This document shows positions 28,171 through 38,227 of a DNA stretch of 64,000 nucleotides, in pieces. The notes beneath the pieces are model-generated. The model did no database searches, was not told the origin of the DNA, and was given only the letters and a program-made list of their open reading frames with translations. The DNA is from Synechococcus sp. CS-1325. GTDB lineage: Bacteria; Cyanobacteriota; Cyanobacteriia; PCC-6307; Cyanobiaceae. The stretch spans positions 186,001-250,000 of the forward strand of contig JAHLYW010000046.1 of assembly GCA_025128135.1 (NCBI GenBank). The letters run 5' to 3'. The translations under genes were made by a program, and so were the position numbers. Each line of letters starts with the position of its first letter. The stretch's first letter is position 1.

Positions 28171-30294
28171 TCAGCCGGCCGGGCTCTGCAGCGATCCACT
28201 GCCGCCGCTGGCTTGCCAGCCCTTGGGTGCGGCCGGCCAGGCGCCACTCACCCAGATCCGCCGGGGAGCGGCCGCCGCCACAGCCTGCTGCTCGTGGCGA
28301 CGGGGCCGGAAGCCCAGCCAGGTACCACTCCAGGCACCGCTGGGCAGAACCGTTTCCCCGGCGGCACCGGCCCGCTGCCAGGCCGTCATCGACTGCCGAT
28401 CCGGCAGCAGCAGCCAGCGGTTTCCCCCCACCGCCAGGCCATAGGCGCGGCTGTCGGCACTCAGGGGGGAGAGGGCCAGGCCAGGGCTCTCCAGGCGCTG
28501 ACCTGGAGCCAGCGGCGTGCTGCCATCCGTGGCAGCCAGCACCAGCGACGCCTGGGCGCGCCAGCAGGCGGGTTCCGCCGCCGCCACCGGATCGAGCAGG
28601 GCAATCCAGTCGAAGCGGGCCAGGCCCAGTCCGGTGGCGAGCCTCGCGGCACTGGCACAGCTGAGCGCATCGGCGCGGCTGCTGACCAGGGCGCCGCGAC
28701 CCTGGTGGCGGGCCAGCAGCAGATCACCGCCCCACTGGTGGATCAGCAGCAGCTGGTCGCCCCCCAGCAGGGCCAGGTGCAGGGCAAGGGTGAGCCCGAC
28801 CCCGGCCGCCCCCAGACGCCGCCAGCGCAGGCTGGCCACCAGCCAGGGCAGCAGGGACAGAGCGAACAGCAGCACCAGCCAGGGCTGGGGCCGCCCGATC
28901 TGCCACTGGGCCATCGGCAGGGCCGCAAAACCCCGCACCACCAGCAGCAGCAGCCCGGTGAGCAGCCCCAGCGGCCAGGCCAGCAGGGGCAGCAGCAGCG
29001 GCAGGGTCACGGCCGCCAGGGCCATCGCCATCGCCCCGAGGGTGAGCGGGGTGAGCAGGGGCGCCACCACCAGGTTGGCCGGCACCGCATAGAGCGGCAC
29101 CACCCCGAAATGGAGCAGCTGCAGCGGCAGGGTCCAGAGCGAGGCCGCCAGCGGTACGGCCAGGCCCGCCCCGATCCAGCGGGCCCCCAGCCAGGCCGGC
29201 AGGCGCCGCACCAGGGCGCCCTCCAGATCCGTGGCGGTGAGGATCAGGCCGGCGGTGGCCGCCACCGAGAGCTGAAACCCCACATCCAGCAACCAGCTGG
29301 GGCGCACCAGCAGCATCAGCAGCACGCTGAGCAGCAACACTCCCAGGGGCCTGCTGCGGCCGCCGCTCTCAAGCACTGCGAAGGCCACTCCCCCCATCAG
29401 CACCGCCCGCACCACCGAGGGCTGGGGCCCAGCCAGCAGCAGAAACAGCAACATGGCGCCGACCGCCAGGGCCGCCCGGGGGGGCCGGCTCAGGTGACGC
29501 CCCAGGGCCATCACCGCCCCCAGCAGCACGGTGAGGTGGAAGCCGGAGGCGGCCAGCGCATGGGACAGTCCGGCCACCCGGAAGGCGTCGCGGACATCGC
29601 CGGGCACCGGCACCACGGCGCTGCCGAGCACCAGGGCGGCCAGCACCCCGCCCCGCTCCGGCCCGCAGGACCGCAGCAGGGCAGCCGCCATCCGCCGCCT
29701 GAGCCCGGCGATCGGCGTGGCCGGGCGCTCCAGCAGCTCGGCTTCGCCTTCCACCTGCAACTGGCTCCAGATCCCCTGGCGGGCCAACCGCTCGGCCGGA
29801 CCGCTCAGGAGCGGATGGGGGCCGGTGGCAGGTCGGCGCAGCTCACCGGCCACCGCCACTGTCCAGCCCTGCTGCAGCGCCGGACAGTGGCGGAAGAGAA
29901 GCTCGGTGCGGCCGCCGGCCTGCTCCAGCACGGCGCGGCAACCGCCCTGCTCCCCACGGGGCTGGGGATCACCGCCGAGCCGGCCCCGCAGCTGCACCGG
30001 CAGCCGAGCCAGGGGCGCGGCCGGCAGCAGCTGCACCGGATCAGCGGGGCCGGGCACCGGCTGCTGCGCCAGGCCCCAGAGCAGCAGGGCCGGCGCCAGC
30101 AGCAACAACAGCAGCCGCGGCCCCGGCGCCAGGCCATGCCGGCCCGCCTGCCACCAGGCGAGAGCGCTCAGCAGCACCAGACCAACAGCGCGGAGCGGCG
30201 CATCGAGGCCCAGCACCCCGAGGCTCAGCCCCAGCAGCGCCAGGGCCACCGTGAGCAAGGGCATGGAAAGACATGGCCGCGACAGCACTGACAT
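28171..30294 (-). CDS. comEC: ComEC/Rec2 family competence protein
   Basis: Polytopic inner-membrane protein, 707 residues, of the DNA-uptake channel family. N-terminal helices and a soluble OB-like segment are followed by the Competence domain (PF03772; LSHALAASGFHLTVLLGAVMALG is its signature) with many helices. The C-terminal ~200 residues occupy the place of the metallo-beta-lactamase domain (LLIHQWGGDLLLARHQGRGALVSS), but no HxHxDH zinc motif is visible, so any nuclease activity of this part is doubtful. An internal ATG at 30264 is an alternative start. No other competence genes are in the window except the distant pilin. Confidence 0.88.
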   Translation of the reverse strand: MSVLSRPCLSMPLLTVALALLGLSLGVLGLDAPLRAVGLVLLSALAWWQAGRHGLAPGPRLLLLLLAPALLLWGLAQQPVPGPADPVQLLPAAPLARLPVQLRGRLGGDPQPRGEQGGCRAVLEQAGGRTELLFRHCPALQQGWTVAVAGELRRPATGPHPLLSGPAERLARQGIWSQLQVEGEAELLERPATPIAGLRRRMAAALLRSCGPERGGVLAALVLGSAVVPVPGDVRDAFRVAGLSHALAASGFHLTVLLGAVMALGRHLSRPPRAALAVGAMLLFLLLAGPQPSVVRAVLMGGVAFAVLESGGRSRPLGVLLLSVLLMLLVRPSWLLDVGFQLSVAATAGLILTATDLEGALVRRLPAWLGARWIGAGLAVPLAASLWTLPLQLLHFGVVPLYAVPANLVVAPLLTPLTLGAMAMALAAVTLPLLLPLLAWPLGLLTGLLLLVVRGFAALPMAQWQIGRPQPWLVLLFALSLLPWLVASLRWRRLGAAGVGLTLALHLALLGGDQLLLIHQWGGDLLLARHQGRGALVSSRADALSCASAARLATGLGLARFDWIALLDPVAAAEPACWRAQASLVLAATDGSTPLAPGQRLESPGLALSPLSADSRAYGLAVGGNRWLLLPDRQSMTAWQRAGAAGETVLPSGAWSGTWLGFRPRRHEQQAVAAAAPRRIWVSGAWPAAPKGWQASGGSGSLQSPAG

Positions 30295-30357
30295 CGAGCT
30301 CCGGCTCGGGACCGCACCCCTGAGGGTTCCCCGGCCAGGCCCGCTTGAACCCGGCGC

Positions 30358-30540
30358 TCAGAAACTCGGCAGCTTGAGCATCAGCTCACAGAGCTGGGGG
30401 CTGGGCAGCTCCTGGCCCAGCAGGGGCGCCACCAGTGCAGCGATCGGGCGCAGCCGGCAGGGCCAGATCGCCCGTTCGGTGAGGCGGCCGGCCTGGAAGG
30501 ACCCTGCCAGCAGCACCACCACCAGCAGGGTGCGCTTCAA
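30358..30540 (-). CDS. small membrane-anchored hypothetical protein
   Basis: 60 residues with a short N-terminal hydrophobic segment ([19 protein letters not shown]) that could be a membrane anchor or signal peptide, and a C-terminal helix [15 protein letters not shown]. The start ATG overlaps the glyQ stop by 4 nt, which argues that it is a translated gene coupled to glyQ rather than chance. No family recognised. Confidence 0.5.
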   Translation of the reverse strand: MKRTLLVVVLLAGSFQAGRLTERAIWPCRLRPIAALVAPLLGQELPSPQLCELMLKLPSF

Positions 30541-31433
30541 GGGGCGGGCTGCTCACCCGCGGAGGTGGCCGCCAGCAGCGGAAAGCCCAGGGCCTCCCGT
30601 TCCTGCAGCCAGCCTTCCGCCACCTGGCGGGCCAGATGGCGGATGCGGGCGATCGTGGCGGTGCGCTCGGTGACCGAAATCACGCCGCGGGCCTCGAGCA
30701 GGTTGAAGGTGTGGCTGCACTTGAGCACGTAATCGAGGGCGGGCGCTGGCAGGCGGCGCCCCACCAGATCAGTGGCCTCGGCCTCGTAGAGCGCGAACAG
30801 CTGCTGCAGCCGCTGGGGGTTGGAGGCCTCGAAGTTGTAGGTGCACTGGGCCTTCTCGAAGGGCAGCCAGATCTCGCCGTAGGAGCGCTGATCGTTCCAG
30901 CGCAGCTCCCAGATGCTCTCCACATCCTGGAGATACATGGCGAGGCGCTCGAGGCCATAGGTGATCTCGATCGACACCGGCCGGCAGTCGAGGCCGCCGC
31001 ACTGCTGGAAATAGGTGAACTGGGTGACCTCCATGCCATCGAGCCACACCTCCCAGCCCACACCCCAGGCGCCCAGGGTGGGCGATTCCCAGTTGTCTTC
31101 CACGAAGCGGATGTCGTGATCGGCGGCGCGGATGCCGAGCGCTTCGAGCGAAGCCAGATAGGTTTCCTGGATGCCATCCGGCGACGGCTTGATCAGCACC
31201 TGGTACTGGAAATAGTGCTGGGCGCGGTTGGGGTTGTCGCCGTAGCGGCCGTCGGTGGGGCGGCGGCAGGGTTCGGGGTAGGCCACGGCCCAGGGCTCCG
31301 GGCCGATCGCCCGCAGCACCGTGTGGGGGCTCATCGTGCCGGCGCCCTTTTCGGTGTCGTAGGGCTGCAGCAACAGGCATCCCTGCGCCGCCCAGAACCG
31401 GTTCAGGGTGGAGATGATGTCCTGGAAAAGCAT
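30537..31433 (-). CDS. glyQ: glycine--tRNA ligase alpha subunit
   Basis: Catalytic subunit of the bacterial alpha2-beta2 glycyl-tRNA synthetase, 298 residues. The class II fold starts with [25 protein letters not shown], the family opening; [18 protein letters not shown] and [13 protein letters not shown] contain the active-site motifs. The beta subunit gene is not adjacent, as is usual in cyanobacteria. It is followed by the overlapping 60-residue gene and preceded by menG with a 23-nt gap. Confidence 0.97.
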   Translation of the reverse strand: MLFQDIISTLNRFWAAQGCLLLQPYDTEKGAGTMSPHTVLRAIGPEPWAVAYPEPCRRPTDGRYGDNPNRAQHYFQYQVLIKPSPDGIQETYLASLEALGIRAADHDIRFVEDNWESPTLGAWGVGWEVWLDGMEVTQFTYFQQCGGLDCRPVSIEITYGLERLAMYLQDVESIWELRWNDQRSYGEIWLPFEKAQCTYNFEASNPQRLQQLFALYEAEATDLVGRRLPAPALDYVLKCSHTFNLLEARGVISVTERTATIARIRHLARQVAEGWLQEREALGFPLLAATSAGEQPAP

Positions 31434-31456
31434 CGGCCGATCCTCTCAGAGTGGGT

Positions 31457-32170
31457 TCAGGCCACCAGCTGGAGCAGACCCATCAGCCCTGCGGCGATCG
31501 GCCGATGCCGGACGGCCGTGAAGCCGGCATCGCGCGCCAGCTGCTCCTGTTCGGACGCGATCGGGAAGCGCTCCAGGCTCGTCTCCAGATAGGCGTACTG
31601 CTCCGGCAGCTCGAACCAGCGGGCGGCCGGCACCACCAGGCGGCGGAGGTAGAAGCGCTGGAAGCCGGCGGTCAGGGAGCCGGCCTGGGTGGAGGAATCC
31701 GGGCGGTTGAAATCCAGCACCGCCGCACGGCCGCCTGGGCGCAACAGCCGCCGCAGTTCCTTCAGCCCCGCCGCCGGGTCGGCCAGGTTGCGCAGGCCGT
31801 AGGCCATCACCGCACCGTCGGCGGCTCCGGTGGCCAGGCCCGTGGCCAGGGCATCCCCCTGCTGCCAGCGCACGGGCAGCCAGGGCTGCAGCCGGCTGCG
31901 CCGACGGGCCACGGCCAGGGGAGCGGCGGCGGCATCCAGCCCCAGCACATCCCCCCCGGGCCGGAGCCTCTCCGCCAGCAGCAGGGCGAGATCGCCGGTG
32001 CCGCAGCAGAGATCCAGCAGCCGCTGGCCGGGCCTGGGGCGCAGCCAGTGGACTGCCTGCCGTTTCCAGAGGCGATGCAGACCCAGGCTGAGCAGGTCAT
32101 TGAGCTGGTCGTAGCGGGGTGCGATCGCTTCGAAGAGCTCACGGACCGCTTCGGGATCTCCGGTCGTCAA
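31457..32170 (-). CDS. menG: 2-phytyl-1,4-naphthoquinone methyltransferase (UbiE/MenG family)
   Basis: SAM-dependent enzyme of 237 residues that makes the last step of phylloquinone, the secondary acceptor of photosystem I. Motif I is LLDLCCGTGDLALLLAE; the family signature LFEAIAPRYDQLNDLLSLGLHRLWKRQAV and the late segment YGLRNLADPAAGLKELRRLLRPGGR are typical UbiE/MenG. In a cyanobacterium the phylloquinone role is preferred over ubiquinone, by family knowledge. It lies in a minus-strand series with hisF upstream. Confidence 0.9.
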   Translation of the reverse strand: MTTGDPEAVRELFEAIAPRYDQLNDLLSLGLHRLWKRQAVHWLRPRPGQRLLDLCCGTGDLALLLAERLRPGGDVLGLDAAAAPLAVARRRSRLQPWLPVRWQQGDALATGLATGAADGAVMAYGLRNLADPAAGLKELRRLLRPGGRAAVLDFNRPDSSTQAGSLTAGFQRFYLRRLVVPAARWFELPEQYAYLETSLERFPIASEQEQLARDAGFTAVRHRPIAAGLMGLLQLVA

Positions 32171-32191
32171 GGGGCCGCCGCCGATGGCTGC

Positions 32192-32581
32192 TCAGGAGGA
32201 TGGCAGAGCGGCGCAGCGCTCAGGCTCCACCAGACAATCGAGGGAGCGATCCCAGGGAAGGAGAGCCGAATCGGTGCTGAGCACCCCATCACCACTCAGA
32301 AAGCCCTGGCCGAGGCCGACAGCCAGCAACCGGTTGGGGCTGGCGAAGGTGAGAACCATCACCGTGGTGAGGCCGACGGCCGCGGAGCAGACCATGCAGC
32401 CGGCCAGCATCAGCGAAAATTCCTGGCGATCGTTGGCGGCCTGCATCAGCGAGAGAGCCCACGCCACCAACGCGACAACCAACACCATCGTCAAGAGGGC
32501 GACGGCGGTTGAGGCGGGGGAAACGGCAGCCGGCACGGAGAAGCGAGAGCAGTGAAACCAACGTCCAACTCCCTTAAGCAA
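32192..32581 (-). CDS. hypothetical membrane protein
   Basis: 129 residues with two strongly hydrophobic helices (about 25-45, [20 protein letters not shown], and 56-80, [21 protein letters not shown]). A polar C-terminal tail with two cysteines ([13 protein letters not shown]) would lie on one side of the membrane. The start overlaps the end of hisF by 8 nt, indicating a shared transcript hisF to menG to glyQ. No family recognised. Confidence 0.6.
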   Translation of the reverse strand: MLKGVGRWFHCSRFSVPAAVSPASTAVALLTMVLVVALVAWALSLMQAANDRQEFSLMLAGCMVCSAAVGLTTVMVLTFASPNRLLAVGLGQGFLSGDGVLSTDSALLPWDRSLDCLVEPERCAALPSS

Positions 32582-33377
32582 TTGTAATCTCCGCCACCGA
32601 CCCTTGCGACTCCTCCAGGGGCCGGATCAGCAGCCCCCGCTCCAGCAGACCCGTCTTGATCTGCTGGATGCTGAGCACGCCATCGTGCAGCAGGGAGGCG
32701 AGCAAAGCCGCCGCCGCCTGGCCCTGCTCGAGGGCGGCGGCGATGTGGTCGATGCTGCCGGCGCCACCGGAGGCGATCACCGGCACCGCCACGGCGCTGG
32801 CCACGGCACGGGTGAGTGCCAGGTCGTAGCCGGCCTGGGTGCCATCGCCATCCATCGAGGTGAGCAGGATCTCACCGGCACCGAGCGCCACGACCCGGCG
32901 GGCCCAGGCCACCGCATCGAGACCGGTGTTCTCGCGGCCGCCCTTCACGTAGACATCCCAGCCGGAGCCGTCGGTGCGGCGGCGGGCATCGATCGCCACA
33001 ACGATGCACTGACAGCCAAACAGGCGGGCCCCCTCCGCCACCAGCTCCGGCTGGCGCACCGCCGCGGAGTTGAGGCTGACCTTGTCGGCGCCGGCGCGCA
33101 GCAGCTCGGTGATCCCCTCGACGCTGCCGATGCCGCCCCCCACCGTGAACGGGATGGTCAGCGCCTCGGCGGTGTGGCGCACCAGTTCCACCAGGGTGGT
33201 GCGCCCCTGATGGCTGGCGGCGATGTCGAGGAAAACGAGTTCATCGGCGCCGGCGGCGTCGTAGCGGCAGGCCAGCTCGACCGGATCACCGGCATCGCGC
33301 AGCCCGACGAAGTTCACCCCCTTGACCACCCGACCGTCGGCCACGTCGAGGCAGGGGATCAGGCGCTTGGCGACCAT
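32574..33377 (-). CDS. hisF: imidazole glycerol phosphate synthase subunit HisF
   Basis: Cyclase half of IGP synthase, 267 residues, converting PRFAR with ammonia from HisH into IGP and AICAR. It is a (beta-alpha)8 barrel with the catalytic D11 in [16 protein letters not shown]. Phosphate loops FTVGGGIGS and IASGGAGS are intact, and [15 protein letters not shown] is typical. HisH is not nearby. It probably leads a minus-strand transcript ending with glyQ and the small gene. Confidence 0.97.
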   Translation of the reverse strand: MVAKRLIPCLDVADGRVVKGVNFVGLRDAGDPVELACRYDAAGADELVFLDIAASHQGRTTLVELVRHTAEALTIPFTVGGGIGSVEGITELLRAGADKVSLNSAAVRQPELVAEGARLFGCQCIVVAIDARRRTDGSGWDVYVKGGRENTGLDAVAWARRVVALGAGEILLTSMDGDGTQAGYDLALTRAVASAVAVPVIASGGAGSIDHIAAALEQGQAAAALLASLLHDGVLSIQQIKTGLLERGLLIRPLEESQGSVAEITIA

Positions 33378-33446
33378 GGCAGCTGGGCAGAGGAAGGAAG
33401 AGAACGGCGCTGTTAAGGTTGCGCCACTTGTCCAGCCGCGCAGGCC

Positions 33447-33671
33447 ATGACTCAGGCTCTCACCCCAGGCTCGATCACTGTGGGCTCCAGGGTGAAGATC
33501 ACCCGGGTGCGCGACCGCATCCCCGCTGATCTTGTCGAGGTGCTCAAGAAGGATGCCTCCGGCACCGTGAGCGGCTACAAGATGACCGACGGCAGCGGCA
33601 TCGGCGTTGTGGTGGAACTGAGCGACGGCAGCAGCGGCTGGTTCTTTGACGACGAGATCGCGCCAGCCTGA
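33447..33671 (+). CDS. petP: cytochrome b6f subunit PetP (DUF2862)
   Basis: A 74-residue SH3-like beta protein. [21 protein letters not shown] and [21 protein letters not shown] are characteristic of the DUF2862/PetP family. PetP is a peripheral cytoplasmic subunit of cyanobacterial cytochrome b6f that influences complex stability and linear electron flow. It lies 69 nt from hisF in divergent orientation, and chlG follows. Confidence 0.8.
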   Translation: MTQALTPGSITVGSRVKITRVRDRIPADLVEVLKKDASGTVSGYKMTDGSGIGVVVELSDGSSGWFFDDEIAPA

Positions 33672-33708
33672 GGGTGTCGATCATGCTGGTGACCCCCGCT
33701 TCGGTCTG

Positions 33709-34692
33709 TTGAGCGACGCACCCGACTCCCCCTCCAGCAGCGGCGGCGCCCGCCAGTTGCTGGGCATGAAAGGTGCCAGCGGCACCAGCAGCCTCTGGAA
33801 GCTGCGGCTGCAGCTGATGAAGCCCGTCACCTGGATTCCGCTGATCTGGGGGGTGATCTGCGGTGCCGCGGCCTCAGGGCAGTTCCACTGGAACGGCAGG
33901 GATCTGGTGGCGGCGATCGCCTGCATGGTGATGAGCGGGCCCCTGCTGGCCGGCTACACCCAGACCCTCAACGACTATTACGACCGCGAGATCGACGCGA
34001 TCAATGAGCCCTACCGGCCGATCCCGTCGGGGGCGATCGGTCTGGGCCAGGTGCAGGCCCAGATCTGGGTGCTGCTGGTGGCCGGGCTGGCGGTGGCCTG
34101 GGGCCTCGACCTCTGGGCCGGCCACAGCACGCCGGTGCTGCTGCTGCTCGCCCTGGGCGGCTCCTTCGTGAGTTACATCTACTCGGCCCCGCCGCTGAAG
34201 CTCAAGCAGAACGGCTGGCTCGGCAACTACGCGCTCGGCGCCAGTTACATCGCCCTGCCCTGGTGGGCGGGCCAGGCGCTGTTCGGCCGGCTCACCTGGA
34301 CCACCGCGGCGCTCACCCTGGCCTACAGCCTGGCGGGCCTGGGCATTGCCGTGGTCAATGATTTCAAGAGCGTCGAAGGCGACCGGGCCCTGGGGCTGCA
34401 GTCGTTGCCGGTGGTGTTCGGCATCGAGCGGGCCAGCTGGATCAGCGCCGTGATGATCGACCTGTTCCAGCTGGCCATGGTGGGGGTGCTGATCGCGATC
34501 GACCAGCACTTCGCGGCGGTGCTGCTCGTGCTGCTGATCATTCCCCAGATCACCTTTCAGGATCTCTGGCTGCTGCGCGATCCGGTGAGCTTTGATGTGA
34601 AGTATCAGGCCAGCGCCCAGCCTTTTCTGGTGCTCGGCATGCTGGTCACGGCTCTGGCGATCGGCCACAGCCGGCTGACGGTGGGCCTGTGA
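33709..34692 (+). CDS. chlG: chlorophyll a synthase ChlG
   Basis: Membrane prenyltransferase of the UbiA family that esterifies chlorophyllide a with phytyl/geranylgeranyl diphosphate. The two Asp-rich motifs are TLNDYYDREIDAINEPYRP and VVNDFKSVEGDRALG; eight or nine membrane helices are visible. I prefer the TTG at 33709 (327 residues, MSDAPDSP...LLGMKGASG), similar to cyanobacterial ChlG starts; an ATG at 33646 would overlap petP by 26 nt. The stop overlaps the start of the next gene (GTGA). Confidence 0.93.
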   Translation: MSDAPDSPSSSGGARQLLGMKGASGTSSLWKLRLQLMKPVTWIPLIWGVICGAAASGQFHWNGRDLVAAIACMVMSGPLLAGYTQTLNDYYDREIDAINEPYRPIPSGAIGLGQVQAQIWVLLVAGLAVAWGLDLWAGHSTPVLLLLALGGSFVSYIYSAPPLKLKQNGWLGNYALGASYIALPWWAGQALFGRLTWTTAALTLAYSLAGLGIAVVNDFKSVEGDRALGLQSLPVVFGIERASWISAVMIDLFQLAMVGVLIAIDQHFAAVLLVLLIIPQITFQDLWLLRDPVSFDVKYQASAQPFLVLGMLVTALAIGHSRLTVGL

Positions 34693-36863
34693 GCGCCACG
34701 GCCCGCCGGACGGAGCGGAGCCAGCTGCGCCGGAGCCGGCGCCGCCAGCTGCTGATCGCAGCCGTGCTGGCTGCCGGCGCCGGCAGCCTGCTGGCCTATG
34801 GCCAGTGGGCCCTGGTGCGGGGCATCGATGGCCTGTTACCGGAAACGCAGCGGATCAACACCTTCAACCGGCCCGGCACGGTGACGGTGCTCTCGGCTGA
34901 CGGGCAGGTGCTGCAGAAGCTCGGCCCCGCCACCCGGGAGAAGGTGTCGAGCGGCGAGATGCCCAAGCTGCTCCGCCAGGCCTTCGTGGCCGCCGAAGAC
35001 CGGCGTTTCTATGAGCACGGCGGCATCGATCCGGTGGGGATCGGACGGGCGATGCTGCGCAACATCCGCAGCGGCGCTGTGGAGGAGGGGGCCAGCACGA
35101 TCACCCAGCAACTGGCCCGCACGGTGTATCTCAGCCAGGACCGCACCCTGGTGCGCAAGCTCAAGGAGGCGGCCCTGGCCGGCAAGCTCGAGCGCGAGTT
35201 CAGCAAGCAGCAGATCCTCGACCAATACCTGAACTACGTGTATCTGGGCTCCAGCGCCTACGGCGTCGCCGATGCCGCCTGGATCTACTTCTCGAAAACC
35301 CCCGCCCAGCTCACCCTGCCGGAGGCGGCCCTGATCGCCGGCCTGCCGCCGGCCCCGTCGGTGTATTCACCGCTGGTGAATCCGGATCTGGCCCTGAAAC
35401 GACGGGCGGTGGTGCTGGAGCGGATGCAGGAGGCGGGCTTCATCGACGGGGCCCAGCGGGCCGAAGCCAACGCCACGCCGCTGACGCTCAAGCCGGCCCT
35501 GCCGAAGTACTGGAACAGCCAGGCCCCCTACTTCACCAGCTGGGTGGCCCAGGAGCTGCCGAAGGTGCTCACCCCGGAGCAATTGGAGGTGGGTGGTCTG
35601 ACGATCCGCAGCAGCCTCAACCTGACCTGGCAGCAAGAAGCGCAGCGGGTGATCAACAGCAGCGCCTACGGGGGGCTGGAGGGGGCGCTGGTCACGATCG
35701 AACCGGGCACGGGCCTGGTGCGGGCAATGGTGGGCGGCAAGGACTATGAAGCCAGCCAGTTCAACCGGGCCACCCAGGCGCTGCGCTCCCCCGGCTCCAC
35801 CTTCAAGCTGTTCGTGTACCTCACCGCCCTGAAGGAGGGCATGCGGCCGGAAACGGTCATTCTCGATTCAAAGCGCTGCTTCGGTGGCTACTGCCCCAAG
35901 AACTTCGGCGACCGCTACATCGGCCGGGTGTCGATGGCCACGGCCCTGCAGAACTCGCTGAACATCGTGGCGGTGGCCCTCGGCCAGATGGTGGGCCTCG
36001 ACAAGGTGATCGCCACGGCCCAGAGCCTGGGCATCACCCGCGAGCTGGGGCGGTTCTATCCGATGGTGCTCGGCGCCTACGAGCAGACGGTGCTCGACAT
36101 GACGGCGGCCTACGCCGGTGTGGTTAACAGGGGCGTGTTCGTGCCACCCACCCCGTTCGAGGAGATCAGCGGCCCGAACGGCGAGCTGCTCTGGAGCCGC
36201 CGCCTGCAGGGCGAGCGGGGCAGGCGGGCGGTGGACAGCGACATCGCCGATGCGATGGTGTGGATGCTGCAGAAGGTGGTGCGGGGGGGCACCGGCGGTG
36301 GCGCCTCCCTGGCGGACCGGCCGGTGGCGGGCAAGACCGGCACCTCGGAAGGCGCCCGCGACCTCTGGTTCGTCGGCTCGATTCCCCAGCTCACCACCGG
36401 CATCTGGCTGGGCTACGACAACAACCGCAAAACCGGCAGCGACAGCGGCGCCGCCGCCGCCGCCTGGGGGCGCTACATGCGCCTGGTGGTGAAAGATCTG
36501 CCGGTGCGCGAGTTCCCGCCCAAGCCGGTGCTCACCGGCTCGTTCCGGGCCGGCAAGCCGAAGGCCGAGAAGCCCTGGACGCGGCCGGAACCTGCCGCCC
36601 GGGACGAGGACAGGCCCTGGGAACCGGATCGATTGGAGCCGGCGCCCAGCAGCAGCCCGGCCGTCGAGGAGTGGCAACCGCGCTGGAGCCCTGAGGAACC
36701 GGCCCCCGTTCAGCCCCGCAACGACCCGGCGCCGGCGGCGGCTCCCGCCCCCAGGCCTGAAGCGATGCCGGCGCCCGCACCGGCCGCCGCACCCCCACCG
36801 GTACCCGCCGCCCCGGCGCCACCGACCGCTCCACCGCCGCCGGTGGCACCGCCTCCTCCCTGA
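34689..36863 (+). CDS. class A penicillin-binding protein (PBP1-type)
   Basis: Bifunctional peptidoglycan synthase, 724 residues, GTG start overlapping the chlG stop. A basic cytoplasmic tail and one membrane helix lead to a GT51 transglycosylase domain (catalytic E103 in AAEDRRFYEHGG; STITQQLARTVYL) and a transpeptidase domain with S370-T-F-K, S423-L-N and K549-T-G. All catalytic motifs are intact. The last ~105 residues are Pro/Ala/Glu-rich (ending in repeated PPPP/AAP stretches) and probably disordered; they are not needed for catalysis and vary between strains of such proteins. Confidence 0.93.
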   Translation: MSATARRTERSQLRRSRRRQLLIAAVLAAGAGSLLAYGQWALVRGIDGLLPETQRINTFNRPGTVTVLSADGQVLQKLGPATREKVSSGEMPKLLRQAFVAAEDRRFYEHGGIDPVGIGRAMLRNIRSGAVEEGASTITQQLARTVYLSQDRTLVRKLKEAALAGKLEREFSKQQILDQYLNYVYLGSSAYGVADAAWIYFSKTPAQLTLPEAALIAGLPPAPSVYSPLVNPDLALKRRAVVLERMQEAGFIDGAQRAEANATPLTLKPALPKYWNSQAPYFTSWVAQELPKVLTPEQLEVGGLTIRSSLNLTWQQEAQRVINSSAYGGLEGALVTIEPGTGLVRAMVGGKDYEASQFNRATQALRSPGSTFKLFVYLTALKEGMRPETVILDSKRCFGGYCPKNFGDRYIGRVSMATALQNSLNIVAVALGQMVGLDKVIATAQSLGITRELGRFYPMVLGAYEQTVLDMTAAYAGVVNRGVFVPPTPFEEISGPNGELLWSRRLQGERGRRAVDSDIADAMVWMLQKVVRGGTGGGASLADRPVAGKTGTSEGARDLWFVGSIPQLTTGIWLGYDNNRKTGSDSGAAAAAWGRYMRLVVKDLPVREFPPKPVLTGSFRAGKPKAEKPWTRPEPAARDEDRPWEPDRLEPAPSSSPAVEEWQPRWSPEEPAPVQPRNDPAPAAAPAPRPEAMPAPAPAAAPPPVPAAPAPPTAPPPPVAPPPP

Positions 36864-36880
36864 GCCGGCACCCTGAACCT

Positions 36881-38227
36881 TCAACCCGGAGCCTGCAGCA
36901 CAGCGGCGTAGAAGCCGTCGCCACCGCCGGGCCGCGGCCAGAGCTGCCGCTCGGCGAGCTGGCTCCAGCCTGGCCGGCCGGCCAGGAAGGCCCGGATCAG
37001 CTCCCCGTTCTCGGCGGGATGGACGGTGCAGGTGGCATAGACCAGGCGACCGGCCGGCTTGAGCAGGGGCACCATCCCCTCCAGCAGGCGTCGTTGCAAC
37101 ACCACCAGCTCATCGATCGTGGCGGGTTCGATCCGCCAGCGGGCATCGGCGTGGCGGGCCAGGGTGCCCAGGCCGGAGCAAGGGGCATCGAGCAGGATCC
37201 GATCAAAGCGCTCCTCCGCCGCTGCGCCTGCCACCGGGTCCGCCGTCAGCTCGGCCGCATCGGCCTGGCGCAGCTGGATGGAGGAGAGGCCGAGCCGATC
37301 AGCGTTGGCCCGCACCCGCCGCAGCCGGCCGGCCGAACGATCGACCGCCACCACCGTGCCCTGATCGCCGATCAGCTCAGCGAGGTGGGTGCTCTTGCCG
37401 CCGGGGGCGGCGCAGGCATCGAGCAGCCGCTCACCGGGGCGGGGATCCAGCAGGGGGGCGATGGTCTGGGCGGCACGATCCTGCACGCACCAGTGCCCCT
37501 CGCTGTAGCCGGGCAGGCTGCGCAGGTCGCCGCAGCGGCCCAGCAGGGTGAGCCCCCAGGGTGTTTCCTCCAGCGGTTCGGCCAGCTGGCCGGCGGCGCT
37601 GAAGGCGGCGAGCACCGCGTCCCGGCTGGCCCGCAGGGGGTTGACGCGCAGATCGAGGGGAGGTGGCTGGTTGGCGGCGAGAGCAAAGGCCTCGGCCTGA
37701 TCCGGCGGCAGCCAGCCCAGCAGCTCGGCCGCCAGCCAGTCGGGCAGGGAGTGACGCAGACCGAAGGCGGCGGCGGCGGGATCAACACCGGCTGGCAAGG
37801 GCAGGGGAAGATCAGCCTGGGGACGGCGCAGGAAGGCCCGCAGCAGGCCGTTCACCACCGGCGCCAGGCGGGCCAGGCCATCGAGCTTGGCCAGCTCCAC
37901 CGTGGTGCTCACCGCCGCCGAAGCGGGCACCCGCTCGGTGGCGAGCAGCTGGTAGAGGCCGAGGTGCAGCAGCCAGCGCAACCGGGGCGGCTGGCGGTCG
38001 GCCGGCACCCGGCCAAGCTGATCGAGCCAGGCATCGAGCCGGCGGCGCTGGCGGATCGCCCCGAAGCAGAGCTCGGTGGCCAGGGCCCGATCCGGCGGCG
38101 ACAGCGGCAGGCGCTGCAGCTCCCGCTCCAGGGCCAGATCGGCATAGGCGCCGGCCGCCACCGCCTGCAGCGCCCGCCAGGCCACCCGGCGCGAATCAAG
38201 CCCGACGGCCTCCGGCGCAGTGCTCAT
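36881..38227 (-). CDS. rsmB: 16S rRNA (cytosine-967-C5)-methyltransferase RsmB
   Basis: 448 residues. An N-terminal NusB-like helical domain (ARRVAWRALQAV-type start, SPPDRALATELCFGAIRQRR) precedes a Rossmann methyltransferase domain with LLDACAAPGGKSTHLAELI as motif I, LLDAPCSGLGTLARHADARW as motif IV (first catalytic Cys) and VYATCTVHPAENG as motif VI (second Cys). This is the RsmB/Sun arrangement. It is convergent with the PBP gene; its start overlaps the stop of the alkyltransferase-like gene by 4 nt. Confidence 0.94.
   Translation of the reverse strand: MSTAPEAVGLDSRRVAWRALQAVAAGAYADLALERELQRLPLSPPDRALATELCFGAIRQRRRLDAWLDQLGRVPADRQPPRLRWLLHLGLYQLLATERVPASAAVSTTVELAKLDGLARLAPVVNGLLRAFLRRPQADLPLPLPAGVDPAAAAFGLRHSLPDWLAAELLGWLPPDQAEAFALAANQPPPLDLRVNPLRASRDAVLAAFSAAGQLAEPLEETPWGLTLLGRCGDLRSLPGYSEGHWCVQDRAAQTIAPLLDPRPGERLLDACAAPGGKSTHLAELIGDQGTVVAVDRSAGRLRRVRANADRLGLSSIQLRQADAAELTADPVAGAAAEERFDRILLDAPCSGLGTLARHADARWRIEPATIDELVVLQRRLLEGMVPLLKPAGRLVYATCTVHPAENGELIRAFLAGRPGWSQLAERQLWPRPGGGDGFYAAVLQAPG

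Noticed and set aside
32121..32128. GCGATCGC (HIP1-like octamer), also at 33913 and 56321
   Set aside because: A few copies are seen, but without a count and expectation this is not evidence of an enriched HIP1 system.
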